A program made the position numbers and the translations under genes. Of a stretch of DNA of 64,000 bases, positions 16,543-27,792 are shown piece by piece. Source of the DNA: Paludibacteraceae bacterium (lineage in GTDB: Bacteria; Bacteroidota; Bacteroidia; Bacteroidales; Paludibacteraceae); contig JAFSKL010000019.1 in NCBI GenBank assembly GCA_017448985.1, positions 16,933 through 80,932 of the forward strand, read 5' to 3'. Each line of letters opens with the position of its first letter. The first letter of the stretch is position 1. The notes beneath the pieces were generated by a model. It did not search any database and was not told the origin of the DNA. It was given only the letters and a program-made list of their open reading frames with translations.

Positions 16543-19500
16543 TTATTTATCATTCACCAGTTTGCCCGTTGCGTCATAACGACGACCATTCACATCGATG
16601 TATATCTTATCATCGATTAGCAACTTGCGCGCCATTCTCGATTCATCATTCATCATTCCATCATTCTGAAGGTCAGTCGTCACCTTTGGAGCAAAGACAC
16701 CTTCGATGAAGAACCGTCCTGCTGTCGTGCCTTCGGTTGCATAGAAACTGTACTCGTCGGTCAGCAAGTCGGTGCGTATACCCGTCTCCTTGTCAATCAG
16801 CCATACATACTCCATACGGTTGAGCCAGTTGTTCTCACGCATAGAGATAGTCAGGCTTTGTGCGCTCGGACTATAAATGGTCAGCGCCACACCCTTTTCG
16901 AGGAGCGAATCTGCAACTCCGGCAAATGCCATTTCTCCATATGCGTGCGAACTATAGATTAACGCACGCGAAGCCGTGAACGACTGTTTGGCCACATCGA
17001 TACCCGTCTTGTATGCTTCCTCATATCGTGTCGGGTGAGACAAGATACTGGTCTCATCACCATGTCCTTCATCATCATTCACAAACAAGCGTAGCCACTG
17101 TAGGCGAACGAATTCCTCTGTAGCCGGCATACGACGCCGCGGAGCAGACAATGCTTCCGTCAGTTCCGTACCACTAAAGTCTAATACTCCATTTTTGCCG
17201 GCTTGATAGGAGAATGGAATAGCCGCAGGTATCTCATCTGGTGCATACTGCAAGTACGAGCCATCCGTTTGCAACTCGCTTATCTTAAGTGCTGTCTCGA
17301 TATCTTCGAACTTGTTCTCGTATGTTCCCATAAGCGGCGAGCAAATAATATTCCAACCTGCGTGATTTGCTCCTTTGGGGCTTTCGTGATATGATACAGT
17401 CGTTGTTGTACCTAACGATGCCGAGTTGACTGCGCCTACCGGGAAGTAGAACTCACGGTAGTAATTGGAGTTGGAGGACATCTCGTAGCCTACGCCACCT
17501 TGGATATGATAGGTCTCTTTCTCTTTTTCTTCCATTGCTACTGCTACCCAGTTATCTCCTGATGCTCCATTGGTAGATCGAGATTCCTCGCTGTAGTACT
17601 TCAACAACCATGTGTTGCCGTATGGTGTGTTCGCGCCATGCGACACATGAATCTCACTCAACGGCACCGTACAATCAAGCGGTAAAGCAAACTGATAATA
17701 GCTTGCCGATTCGTAGGTGATCTCTCCACCTGGGCCGCTTATCGTGCGATTGTTCGGAGCAATACGTGTGTACCAAGTCTCGGAAGTAGTGAAGTTACCG
17801 CTGATAGCCGCAGCCTGCCACGGCAGGGTGCGGAGAACGAGCTTACCGATTTCCAACGTGCCGCCGGTGATGTTTACACTTGCCTCCGGACGGACATACA
17901 AACCGCCTACGTTAGTCAGAGTGCTTGCATCAATATCCAACGTACCCGAGTTGACATAGATAGTGTCCGCTTCGGTAACGCCCTCTGTAGTGCCGATAAA
18001 CGGTATCCGGTACTTATGAAGAGAGATAATATTGGACTCCTTATCCTTCAACGTGAGCGACAAGTCCTCACCGGCAGAACTGCTGTAGTTGATAGTCAGC
18101 GTACGATCCGCCGCACGGGCGCCCTTCTCGTAGGACGTACCGTTGATGGAGTACGGCCATCCCGATGCCTTCCAGCCGTTCGCATTGATGGTCAGTGTCG
18201 AAGACGTCCAGTCCACGATATCCAGACGGTCACCTACTATATCCACCTTCCATGTAGCCGTATAGGTCGTGTTAGCCGCAGGCATGGTAGCCGCTACGGC
18301 AGGAGACCAACCGTCGAAGGTATAGCCCGTCTTGGTTACAACAGGAGCAGTGATAGATGCACCTGCTTTCACTATTGTATTCGGCGCGTCTGTTGCATCT
18401 ACAGCGGCACCGGTGCCGGCTGTGGTGACCGTTCCGCCGTCGAGATCCCATGTCAGGGTGTATGCCTCGGCTACTTCGTACTTGTACGGATCTTCGCCCT
18501 CCAGCGGCAGAACATGGTAGTTGCAACTCTTCGTCGGAGCGGTATATTTGTCTTCGATATTCGATGTCTCAGAGGCATCCGTTCGCTTCGTATTATAATA
18601 TCCACCTTGAACAACCAGTCTTGCTGCCGTTGTCGCAGAATTCATAGCGTATGCCGTTGCATTAGCATCTCCCATGGATTCTACTTTGAATTTACCACCA
18701 GTAACAGTGCCTAATGGTATTCTTGCTGTCGTTCCCACTGTTCCGGATTCAGACTTTGCTTTTGCTACTACAATACCAAATGCTCCGGTCGTGGTTGCTT
18801 TGACATTAAACGTACCATCGTTGACAACGAGAATACCCGGCATATAATGCAAGCCCGGAACGGTATCATTGGTAGCGCTACATGAGCGCAAGTCACGTGA
18901 TGCTAATCCTGCGTATGCACCCCATGCTGTCTCTGCTGTGGACGTCACATTAAAGGTTCCTCCATTGATTTCAATGGTTCCTGAATACTTTCCTGTTCCT
19001 TTCTTGCCGATAGTACCATACGCGAGTGCTCCGTATGCCGTTGTGGAACCGGCTGTGACATTGAATGTCGGATTGCCATTGATGGTAATTGTGCCTCTTG
19101 CAGAATAGATACCATAAGCATTGGTAGTAGCAGCGTTTGCTGTAAATGTACCTCCCGATATAGTTATGTTTCCACTCGAATTGACACAATAAGCCGTTTT
19201 TCCTGTCTTTGTCTTAGCAGTAAAGGTACCTCCTGCAATCGTATTACCGGTAGATCCTCCTCCTACAAAAATGGCATACGATGTGGTAGTCCGCGCTTTT
19301 GCAAACACGTTCACCGTAGATGTGGACGGAATCGTCAGCACTCCTTTGTACGTACTATTGTAATAGTTTACATAGATACCATAAGTAGTCGTTGATCCTT
19401 TATTATCGGTAGTATCGTTGGTAGCTTCAATAGTACCGCCATTAATTGTGCCATGACCTCCGTACAGATAAATACCATAAGCGGTGGTCGTCCAGGCATG

Positions 19501-22500
19501 AGCAACAATATGTCCGCCGTTAACAGTTAATCCCTTACCCAAATTGTATATTCCGGCCGCAGTAGTAGATTTCGTTGTTCTACCTTTTACAAGTCCATTC
19601 TTGATAGTTACCGTAGAGGTTCCTCTTGCCATGTAGATAGCATACGAAGCATACTGCGATGCACTCTCCACCGTACCATTCTCCATCGTGAATGTCTGTC
19701 CACTTGCAACGTAAACTGCAGTTGCTGCCGAGGACTTATTGGCAGTGGCAGAAGAATATGTATGTGGGTTGGTCGAATAGATGGCTCCGTTCTGCAGTTT
19801 GAACGTTCCGGCAGTAAGAACGACACCATAAACACGCTCATTAGCATTGTAATTATTATCCACCTTGCCACCTTTGGCTACCGATTTATCCGTAATAATG
19901 AAAGTACTTTTGGCAAGTTTGACATCTATCAACCTACCAAGCTCGCCTGATAGCGTACAGTTATTCAAATCAAATGTACAAGTAATTGCCGCGGCCGGAG
20001 TAAATACCAGCGAAGCCGCAGCCGTGGTATTGCGTAATAACTTCAACTCCGTATTGGCCGTCTGCAGATTCACATGTGCAAACGCCGCATCAATCGTCGT
20101 ATAATACGTAGTTGTACTACCAACTTTCACACTTGCCACCGTAGGTGTCGTAGCAAAATGCGCCGTATAGGTAACCGCACCGCTGACAGCTGGCAATGCA
20201 TCTGCCGCATAAACATTCGTGCCATCATCCCATCCATCGAAAGTATAACCGTATGTAGCATCCGTTGCTTTGGTCGGTGTCTCACCATCAAAGGAAGGCG
20301 CAGAGCCTATCGTAACACCCTCATCCGTTTCTATGACAGTATCACCGTTCTTCCAAAGGACAGTAACGGTATTAAGTATCCATTTTGCCCAATACTCTTT
20401 GTTGCCTGTAGCGCTTGTGGAGATGATCGTTACGGCATCACCTGCGAAACCGCTGTTGTCGTACCAGCCGCCAAAGTCATAACTCGTCCGAGTTATATCG
20501 GTCGGTAGAGTCGCACCCACGCCATATGTGTAACCCGTTACATCGCCGGAGTTGATTGTTCCGCTATTGGTGTTCAATGTTACAGTATAGGTTGATGCTG
20601 TCCATTTTGCCCAATACTCCTTGTCGCCTGTAACGCTTGCAGAGATGATCGTTACGGCATCACCTTCGAAACCGCTGTTGTCGTACCAGCCGCCAAAGTC
20701 ATAACCCGTCCGAGTTATATCGGTCGGTAACGTTGCACCAACGCCATACGTGTAACCCGCTACATCGCCAGTGTTGATTGTTCCGCTGTTGGTGTTCAAG
20801 GTTACGGTATAGGTCGAAGCTGTCCATTTTGCCCAATACTCTTTGTCGCCAGTAGCACTTGTGGAGATGATCGTTACTGCATCACCTTCGAAACCGCTGT
20901 TGTCGTACCAGCCACCAAAGTCATAACCTGTGCGAGTTATATCGGTCGGTAGAGTCGCACCCACGCCATATGTGTAACCCGTTACATCGCCGGAGTTGAT
21001 TGTTCCGCTATTAGTGTTCAATGTTACAGAATAGGAACGCGGCGTGCGCGTGAAGACAGCTTGGACATTCGTTGCTTCGATTACTGATGCAGGCGTCTCC
21101 CAATGGTCAAACGCATAGGTATATTGAGCAGTCGTTTCTGCCGGAGTAGCTGTAACCGTTGTCCCGTTCACCGTCAAGGTGTTCTCGCTCGTGGTGATGG
21201 CTGTACCATACGGCACGCCTGCTACTGAAGATTCGGAAACTTGTCCCCACTCTGCATCATTGGCAGCAATGGAAACGGTATAGGTTCGCACCGTTTTCGT
21301 GTAGTGCGCATAGTATGTCGCATCGGCAGATACAGCAGGAAGGGACTCTAATTTGTCGCCTTCGTCCGCTATTGACCAACCGTCGAAGGTATATGTATAC
21401 TGCGCATCAGTCTTGGCAGGTGTTTCACCATAGTACACAGGCGTTATTCCCAACTCAAACAAGTTAGGCGCTGAGGTTAGTGTTGCAGATCCATTCTTCC
21501 ATGTAATCAAAGCGCCATCACCCACCTTGTAAAGATATGTCGGATAGTTTGGATTCTGGTCATTGAGCGTGATGACTTGTTTGGGGGATACAACATAAGT
21601 TGGAAGATTTGTTTTCAGATTGTAATAACCTCCTGACACACCAAAGTTGGCCACTGCAGCTGCTGTATTTGTCGCATATGCAGTAGCGTTAGCATCTGTA
21701 GTACTCTCCATCTTAAACTTACCACCATTTATCGTTGCTTGCGGAGTGGCATATGCAGCAGGATAGGTGACTGAACTCTGCGTAAATGCCGCATAGCCGC
21801 TTCTCGCAGCAACTACAATACCATATGCATTTGTAGTAGCATTGATATCAAATTCACCACCATTAGCAGTTATATTACCTGCCGATGCATATGCCCCAAC
21901 ATAATTACCGGAAGAAGTAGAAGTAACCTTGCGCCTACTTGCAAAGGCATACAGACCGTAAGCCGTTCCTGTTGAATTAGCCGTAACAATAAACATACCG
22001 GCATTAACAACAACCGTTCCATTGTAAGTTAATCCCGTTTTATCTGCCGGTTGTTCACCTGCCCTAATTCCAAATGCAGACTCTGTAGCCGTAACATTGA
22101 AGGTTGGCGTTTCTACATCATCGTTGATGGTCGTTGTGCCCGCATACGCACGCACACCAAATGCCGAGGTTGTCTTTGGAGTTACATTGAATGTTCCTCC
22201 GGAGATGGTGGTTGTTCCGTGCGAACGAACCCCTTCCGCCGTTGTGGTACCAAGGGTACTTACATTGAACGTACCACCATTAATATTGAGCATACCATAA
22301 CTGAATTTTGAGAATGTATTGGGCTTCGTATTGGCCGAGATGTAGTTACGTCCCGACATTGCCCCTATAGCTGTAGTCGTGTTAGCTACCACATTAAATG
22401 TTCCGCCATTTACCGTCAATTCTGCTGTACTGTAATAATCACCGGCATAGTCACCTGAAGCAATCACACGCGGCGCTGGAGCCGCAGCGTAAGCTCCACA

Positions 22501-25500
22501 TGCAGTGGTTGCTCCTGTTGTGGACACGTTGTAGGTTCCCCCATTAACCGTCATGTGACTATTGTAAGTTAAACCTGTTGTGGAATTCGCTGCATCAGCT
22601 TGTGCCACAACACCATATGCTCCGGTATATGATTTAACTGTAATCTCAGGAGTGCCGCTAATCGTTGTTTCGTCATCCAAGGTATATACACCATATGCAG
22701 TATTTGCATTAGCGGCAGTAGTTGAGTTAGCGGCTGTCACATCGAATGTTCCACCTGTGATAGTAGTTGGTCCGTATGTCTGCACACCGGCAACTATTTT
22801 GCTTTTTGTATGTACCGAAGTCGCAACCGTAAAATCTCCGTCATTAATGGTTAATTCGCCTTTTGTAACATATCGGTTGGCTTGTACATCGCGCTTCACA
22901 TAAGCTCCTACAGCATTGAGTGTTTGGGTAGTTACCTCAAATGTGCCACCATCGACTGTAGCACGACCTATACTACTATAATCACCCGGGAAATAACCTT
23001 CTGCCGTACTCGTTATGACACGACCGGAGGCATTCACATAGAGTCCGTATGCATCAGAAGTAACAGCATCTACGGTGAATGTACCACCTCCGATAGTCAA
23101 ATCACCTTGGCAAGGTAATCCCGTTTTGTCTGCCGGTTGACTCACATCTGCCACAGCACCATAAGCATTAGTCGTAGTTGCATTTACCGTAAACGTAGGA
23201 TTACCACTGGTTGTACCAATGCCATCCATTACACGAAAGCCGTATGCATACGTAGCACCGGAAGAAACAGTAAAATCACCGCCATTAACATGTGTTATTC
23301 CATAAGAACGAATTGCTTCTGCATTAGCTCCGGAACCGGTTGTCACTTCAAACGTACCATCATTGATCGTCAGAGTCGGGCGATACCATTCTGCAACCGT
23401 ATTGGTACCTGTCTCGAAACGATAATTACAAGCCACATAGGCTCCCCATGCCTCTTTGGTAGTCGAGTGAACATCGAACACACCGTCATGTATCGTAACG
23501 GTTGGCACACTGGAATACACACCGGCATAATAGCCTTCTTCCGTGCTCGTTATAACACGGCTATTACAATCCACATGAATACCATAAGAAGGAGTAGAAG
23601 TAGTGGCGGTCACATTAAATGTACCATTATTAACAATCACATTCGGATTGTACGGGCGTCCGGTTTTGTCAGCAGGTTGTGCGCCATTGGCATAGATACC
23701 TTTCGCCGTTGCAGTTGCGTTCACATTAAACGTTCCGCTATTGACGGTGGTTGTACCATCTTGAACAAACAATCCGTAACCGGTTGTTGTTTTAGGTGTT
23801 ACATTGAATGTCGCATTTGAAATAGTTGTCGTACCGAGAGAGAGAACACCGTAAGCGGTCGTTGTGCCATTGGTAATCACATTAAATGTTCCACCGGAAA
23901 TATTGGCCACCGCACGATAGGTCCCGGATATCGCATTCGGTGATGTTTTCGTAAAGGCATAGGTACCGCCAACATACACTCCATATGCCGTTTTCGTTGT
24001 TGCAGTAGCATTCACCTCGCCGCCCGTCATATTGAGCTTTCCCCAATAACCGCTCGTAGTCGCATCTAAATAAATACCATATGCTGCTTCTGTTTTGGTA
24101 GTAGCATTGATAGTCACACCGTTTTTTATCGTAGTTGTACCACCAATAGAATAGATGCCCATTGCCGTAGTTTTTGAAGTCGTGTTGGCGGTAATCGTTC
24201 CAGCATTAAGAGTAACCGTTGCATTCGCAGACGCAGAACCATCCACATTAATTGCTCTTGGATAATAAGGAGATTCAACATATATTGCACCTCCTTCCAT
24301 GGTAAAACTCTTGCCTGGTGCAATATATATACCTTTTATCATACCGGAATTCGAGGTAGATGAATATGCGTATGTATTGGACAACTTGACCGTTCCTGCT
24401 TCCAAAACTAATGAGCCATCAAGCACAGCGATTCCTCTACATGCATTAGCAACTTTATCGATTTTTATACTTGTGGTTATTTCTAATTGCCCGTCCTTGT
24501 CATCACTCTCGTCGGTAATAGTAAATGTTCCGTTTGGCATATTGATTGCAAACAGGTTCACCGAACTACCGCTACCCGTTACCTTTATCGTTGCCTTATG
24601 CCCGTTCAAATTCCATGTATAAGTAGTATTCTTGGTTGTACAGGATATGGGCGACATCGTAGCGCTGACATCTTTCAATAACTTAATAGTAGCATTCTTC
24701 TTGCTAAAGGCAACGGTTAGCGCCTCCGGCAGGAAGTAGAACATACGGGGATGTTCTTCGGTATCGATGGCGTCCGTCACTTGTACACATGGAGAAGCCA
24801 AAACCCATACGTTGTTTTCATAGGTATAGTATTGCTTTACATTCTGCGCATTACGGACATAGAAATAGGGTGATTCACGCTCTACAAGCAACCAATCGTT
24901 ATTGTACCAAATATAGTTTCCTCCCTCCACCATATAGGCCTTTTCTTCTCCCTCATACTTGGTTGCATGATGCCATACACATCCGGTGAAACTTACATAA
25001 TACTCCTCCACATCTGCCGAATTATGCCACGCCTCATCATTCTCGTTCTTTTCCAGAGCCACAAAGGAACCGTCAACAAGGGCTTTCTTTACCGGAGTAC
25101 CTTCGTCATCGATGGTATAGAGGCAGTCCTCATCCACCGAACCGAGTGAACTGATCGTACACCCGTCTTGCGCATAGAGATTGTTATCCGAACCACCATA
25201 CACATTGGCGGTCTCTGTAGTCAGTAGCTGTAGCCAGTCGGTTGTTTTATAGGTGTATTTAATATCACTTGCGGCTACACCATTGAGCGATTGCGTTGCA
25301 TTATAAATACTCGTACATGTGGCATCCTGCTCCACATTGCACCATTTCCTACCGGCCACAAGACCTGTCTGATCCGGAGCATAGACTGCCGGAATGGCTG
25401 GATTGGTACTGGTTCCGGTGATTCCGCTTACTGCGCCGCTGCTGATATAGGTAAAAGCATATGTATGATTCGCTTTCTCATCTTTTTCTGTCGCCACAAA

Positions 25501-27657
25501 CCAACGCCCCCATCTATTGTGGAAGGTCTCGGACGCTATAGATTTGGTATATGACCCATCCTCATTATGCAGGTTCGCTGATGCCACTGCTACGTTCTCG
25601 TTAGTAGAGACACCCGTACACATAACAATATTGGTAGCGGAAGGCAAGGTCCCCAAACTTACAGTTCCCGCATTATCTCCCATTATATCTGCGCCACCGG
25701 ATGAGGTGTACAGACTACCTGTTACGTTTAGAGCGCCGTTAACAATTAACCGGGCATCATCCAACGCATCTTTAGATTTACCATTGCCTCTATTCTTATG
25801 AATGGTCAAATTGTCAATAGAGCGGAAATATAACCCATTGCAATAAAGCCCCCAGTTATCATTATCAAATAAATATGCTTTGGATGAACAGGTTAATGAA
25901 GCATCGCTTTTGATTTCTATAACAGCTCCCGGTTGTACTATCATCGGCTTGGATAGCGTCATATTGCAATTAGTCAATATGATGTGCATGTTGCTCGTTA
26001 TAGGCAAATTATAGTCACTTGAACCAATGCTTATTCCCATAACCGACAAATTAAGTGCATCAATATTGGCTGTACCACTCAATTCATAACATACAAGATC
26101 AGTCGTTGGATCGTACCACTTGCGAACAACCGATTGTGCGTCATTCATGATAAATAAAGATCCCGATTTGGCAATAAGAGGGAATGTCACTTCGTTTGCA
26201 CTTCCATCTCCGAACACATTACAGTAATTCTGTTCCTTCGCTCCATACTCATATCTCACGGGCACCTCTATGTTTTGAACCGTATAACTCTGGAACGGGA
26301 AGAATTTCCAACTGCTTCTGCTATTATAAATAGATTGACATGCCGTACCGCCACGCCAATCGCCGACAGCAAACATTTCCCATACTTCAGAATTATTCTT
26401 TGCAGTAATTGAGCCTACGCCAACCGTATTATTTCCCTGGTTCATGTCCTGCCCCTTGATAAATCCCCAGCAATAAAGCTTAGCGCCACTATTCAAATCT
26501 ATATGGCCGCCGGAAGACATATCAATCATTCCACAAGGACCCGTTGGATAGGCAGAAGGTTTACCGCCACCGGCAGACATAATCTTTCCTCCAACGCAGA
26601 TACTTCCATTACATGTTATATTAGCGCCATCCATCATAGTCAACCGGCGATAAACGGACAATGTGGCTGATGCTGTGACAACTTCAGGCGTGGTTTGTGT
26701 CGCATTTGACTTGTTATATGGAATAAATAATGTAACATTGGACGGGATGGTATAGTTACCGCTTACCAAACGTCCGTCTTGTGCAACCTTCACTACATAG
26801 GGAGAGCGGCTGCTGGCTTCCGTAATGGCATCGGGCAGATTATTGTGCATTCCTCCGTTCACCACGTAAAAGAGAGCACTTCCATTATCCTCCATAAAGA
26901 CTGCACCAACGGTAACGTCGGTAGTAAAAGTCAAATCTAACTCAGGGTCAAAGGAGAAAAAACCTTTCGTCGTCCCACCGTCTGTCGTTGTAAACCAGCC
27001 TGCGAACCTATATCCATCATCAGGCAACGCCACCAAATGAACAACACCGTCTGCCAATATTGTTCCATAGCCGGAAACGGGAGTTCCGTTGTTGGTAATG
27101 GTGAAAACGCCATGCTCCGGCGCCACGAATGAATAGGAAACACGCTGAATAAACTCCGCGTAGCAATTAACATCCGTATATACATCACTATTTCCGGTAG
27201 GTGCCGCTCCTGTTTTCTTGGTTACTGTATACGTTGCTTCGGTTGTTAACAAATTATAGGTATCATCCGTGTTCTTTGAATACCATCCTGTAAATTTATA
27301 ACTATCACTCCTTACTTTGGCCTGAAAGGTGAAGGTCATGGATGTACTGGCTCCTTCCACTTGCGCAGAAACAGCCGTTGTCGAACTGGTACAATTTTTC
27401 CATCCGGAGTTATTCGAAGTCGAAGAACTCGCTACACTTACATACACTTGTCCGGCACCGGTTGGGCTACCATCTTTTAGAAAAGCCTGACCACGCCCAT
27501 ACCTGACAGGGTCGGAGGCTTGAGCAGACTGCATTCCACCCAGCACACACAACAACGCAACCATCGCCGCATAGCGGAAAAGGCTTAGGCTTTTTCCACT
27601 GCAATTCTTCCGACTAAACAAATTCATTCTCATATCGCTTTTTGTCTTAAATTTCAT
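16543..27657 (-). CDS. Giant secreted repeat protein with InlB-type and AYG-type repeats (3704 residues)
   Basis: A signal peptide ends at about residue 47 (MQSAQA). Residues about 265-600 form a region shared with the two other giant proteins (NYTIPSNVTLFIPY, LYCWGF, VGDWRG, DYNLPITSNM). From about 1050 to 2000 short beta-strand units of the type ISGGTFNV..TTTAYGV recur dozens of times, grouped in about 183-residue super-repeats carrying QPADKTG. Then come Listeria-Bacteroides (InlB B) repeats, including three nearly identical 74-residue copies, more AYG units, and a C-terminal module. The last residues (KLLIDDKIYIDVNGRRYDAT) form a tail shared with other secreted proteins here. Likely a surface fibre or adhesin exported by Sec and an outer-membrane system; the binding partner is unknown. 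Confidence 0.75.
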   Translation of the reverse strand: MKFKTKSDMRMNLFSRKNCSGKSLSLFRYAAMVALLCVLGGMQSAQASDPVRYGRGQAFLKDGSPTGAGQVYVSVASSSTSNNSGWKNCTSSTTAVSAQVEGASTSMTFTFQAKVRSDSYKFTGWYSKNTDDTYNLLTTEATYTVTKKTGAAPTGNSDVYTDVNCYAEFIQRVSYSFVAPEHGVFTITNNGTPVSGYGTILADGVVHLVALPDDGYRFAGWFTTTDGGTTKGFFSFDPELDLTFTTDVTVGAVFMEDNGSALFYVVNGGMHNNLPDAITEASSRSPYVVKVAQDGRLVSGNYTIPSNVTLFIPYNKSNATQTTPEVVTASATLSVYRRLTMMDGANITCNGSICVGGKIMSAGGGKPSAYPTGPCGMIDMSSGGHIDLNSGAKLYCWGFIKGQDMNQGNNTVGVGSITAKNNSEVWEMFAVGDWRGGTACQSIYNSRSSWKFFPFQSYTVQNIEVPVRYEYGAKEQNYCNVFGDGSANEVTFPLIAKSGSLFIMNDAQSVVRKWYDPTTDLVCYELSGTANIDALNLSVMGISIGSSDYNLPITSNMHIILTNCNMTLSKPMIVQPGAVIEIKSDASLTCSSKAYLFDNDNWGLYCNGLYFRSIDNLTIHKNRGNGKSKDALDDARLIVNGALNVTGSLYTSSGGADIMGDNAGTVSLGTLPSATNIVMCTGVSTNENVAVASANLHNEDGSYTKSIASETFHNRWGRWFVATEKDEKANHTYAFTYISSGAVSGITGTSTNPAIPAVYAPDQTGLVAGRKWCNVEQDATCTSIYNATQSLNGVAASDIKYTYKTTDWLQLLTTETANVYGGSDNNLYAQDGCTISSLGSVDEDCLYTIDDEGTPVKKALVDGSFVALEKNENDEAWHNSADVEEYYVSFTGCVWHHATKYEGEEKAYMVEGGNYIWYNNDWLLVERESPYFYVRNAQNVKQYYTYENNVWVLASPCVQVTDAIDTEEHPRMFYFLPEALTVAFSKKNATIKLLKDVSATMSPISCTTKNTTYTWNLNGHKATIKVTGSGSSVNLFAINMPNGTFTITDESDDKDGQLEITTSIKIDKVANACRGIAVLDGSLVLEAGTVKLSNTYAYSSTSNSGMIKGIYIAPGKSFTMEGGAIYVESPYYPRAINVDGSASANATVTLNAGTITANTTSKTTAMGIYSIGGTTTIKNGVTINATTKTEAAYGIYLDATTSGYWGKLNMTGGEVNATATTKTAYGVYVGGTYAFTKTSPNAISGTYRAVANISGGTFNVITNGTTTAYGVLSLGTTTISNATFNVTPKTTTGYGLFVQDGTTTVNSGTFNVNATATAKGIYANGAQPADKTGRPYNPNVIVNNGTFNVTATTSTPSYGIHVDCNSRVITSTEEGYYAGVYSSVPTVTIHDGVFDVHSTTKEAWGAYVACNYRFETGTNTVAEWYRPTLTINDGTFEVTTGSGANAEAIRSYGITHVNGGDFTVSSGATYAYGFRVMDGIGTTSGNPTFTVNATTTNAYGAVADVSQPADKTGLPCQGDLTIGGGTFTVDAVTSDAYGLYVNASGRVITSTAEGYFPGDYSSIGRATVDGGTFEVTTQTLNAVGAYVKRDVQANRYVTKGELTINDGDFTVATSVHTKSKIVAGVQTYGPTTITGGTFDVTAANSTTAANANTAYGVYTLDDETTISGTPEITVKSYTGAYGVVAQADAANSTTGLTYNSHMTVNGGTYNVSTTGATTACGAYAAAPAPRVIASGDYAGDYYSTAELTVNGGTFNVVANTTTAIGAMSGRNYISANTKPNTFSKFSYGMLNINGGTFNVSTLGTTTAEGVRSHGTTTISGGTFNVTPKTTSAFGVRAYAGTTTINDDVETPTFNVTATESAFGIRAGEQPADKTGLTYNGTVVVNAGMFIVTANSTGTAYGLYAFASRRKVTSTSSGNYVGAYASAGNITANGGEFDINATTNAYGIVVAARSGYAAFTQSSVTYPAAYATPQATINGGKFKMESTTDANATAYATNTAAAVANFGVSGGYYNLKTNLPTYVVSPKQVITLNDQNPNYPTYLYKVGDGALITWKNGSATLTSAPNLFELGITPVYYGETPAKTDAQYTYTFDGWSIADEGDKLESLPAVSADATYYAHYTKTVRTYTVSIAANDAEWGQVSESSVAGVPYGTAITTSENTLTVNGTTVTATPAETTAQYTYAFDHWETPASVIEATNVQAVFTRTPRSYSVTLNTNSGTINSGDVTGYTYGVGATLPTDITRTGYDFGGWYDNSGFEGDAVTIISTSATGDKEYWAKWTASTYTVTLNTNSGTINTGDVAGYTYGVGATLPTDITRTGYDFGGWYDNSGFEGDAVTIISASVTGDKEYWAKWTASTYTVTLNTNSGTINSGDVTGYTYGVGATLPTDITRTSYDFGGWYDNSGFAGDAVTIISTSATGNKEYWAKWILNTVTVLWKNGDTVIETDEGVTIGSAPSFDGETPTKATDATYGYTFDGWDDGTNVYAADALPAVSGAVTYTAHFATTPTVASVKVGSTTTYYTTIDAAFAHVNLQTANTELKLLRNTTAAASLVFTPAAAITCTFDLNNCTLSGELGRLIDVKLAKSTFIITDKSVAKGGKVDNNYNANERVYGVVLTAGTFKLQNGAIYSTNPHTYSSATANKSSAATAVYVASGQTFTMENGTVESASQYASYAIYMARGTSTVTIKNGLVKGRTTKSTTAAGIYNLGKGLTVNGGHIVAHAWTTTAYGIYLYGGHGTINGGTIEATNDTTDNKGSTTTYGIYVNYYNSTYKGVLTIPSTSTVNVFAKARTTTSYAIFVGGGSTGNTIAGGTFTAKTKTGKTAYCVNSSGNITISGGTFTANAATTNAYGIYSARGTITINGNPTFNVTAGSTTAYGALAYGTIGKKGTGKYSGTIEINGGTFNVTSTAETAWGAYAGLASRDLRSCSATNDTVPGLHYMPGILVVNDGTFNVKATTTGAFGIVVAKAKSESGTVGTTARIPLGTVTGGKFKVESMGDANATAYAMNSATTAARLVVQGGYYNTKRTDASETSNIEDKYTAPTKSCNYHVLPLEGEDPYKYEVAEAYTLTWDLDGGTVTTAGTGAAVDATDAPNTIVKAGASITAPVVTKTGYTFDGWSPAVAATMPAANTTYTATWKVDIVGDRLDIVDWTSSTLTINANGWKASGWPYSINGTSYEKGARAADRTLTINYSSSAGEDLSLTLKDKESNIISLHKYRIPFIGTTEGVTEADTIYVNSGTLDIDASTLTNVGGLYVRPEASVNITGGTLEIGKLVLRTLPWQAAAISGNFTTSETWYTRIAPNNRTISGPGGEITYESASYYQFALPLDCTVPLSEIHVSHGANTPYGNTWLLKYYSEESRSTNGASGDNWVAVAMEEKEKETYHIQGGVGYEMSSNSNYYREFYFPVGAVNSASLGTTTTVSYHESPKGANHAGWNIICSPLMGTYENKFEDIETALKISELQTDGSYLQYAPDEIPAAIPFSYQAGKNGVLDFSGTELTEALSAPRRRMPATEEFVRLQWLRLFVNDDEGHGDETSILSHPTRYEEAYKTGIDVAKQSFTASRALIYSSHAYGEMAFAGVADSLLEKGVALTIYSPSAQSLTISMRENNWLNRMEYVWLIDKETGIRTDLLTDEYSFYATEGTTAGRFFIEGVFAPKVTTDLQNDGMMNDESRMARKLLIDDKIYIDVNGRRYDATGKLVNDK
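16641..16669. repeat. 7-bp repeats in the tail of the 3704-residue protein gene
   Basis: ATTCATC/ATTCCATC/ATTCTGA units recur four times, encoding the Met/Asn/Asp-rich linker (NDGMMNDESRMAR) directly before the C-terminal tail. One unit is 8 bases long, which keeps the frame. Confidence 0.65.
20379..21044. repeat. Three tandem 222-bp repeats within the 3704-residue protein gene
   Basis: Units at 20379-20600, 20601-20822 and 20823-21044 are almost identical and encode three 74-residue InlB-type domains (LNTNSGTIN; GYDFGGWYDNSGF; EYWAKW). The low divergence suggests recent duplication or gene conversion. Confidence 0.9.
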
Positions 27658-27709
27658 ACACTTTTTCTTAAATGCGCGCGCATATACAACACACGCACAA
27701 AATACGCTG

Positions 27710-27740
27710 CAAATTTACAACATATTTTTTAAATTACAAA
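27710..27740 (-). promoter_or_regulatory. Promoter of the 3704-residue protein gene
   Basis: On the minus strand TTTG (27737-27740), 19 bases, then TAAATTTG (27710-27717), followed by an A+T-rich leader of about 50 bases to the ATG. Confidence 0.7.
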
Positions 27741-27792
27741 AAACAAAGAACTAAAAATGTTGGAATTTTACAATTTGCAACATCTAAATTAC

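Noticed and set aside
18650-24300. CRISPR-like regularly spaced repeats
   Set aside because: The repeats are in frame within one open gene, degenerate in DNA and have coding spacers; no cas genes are near.
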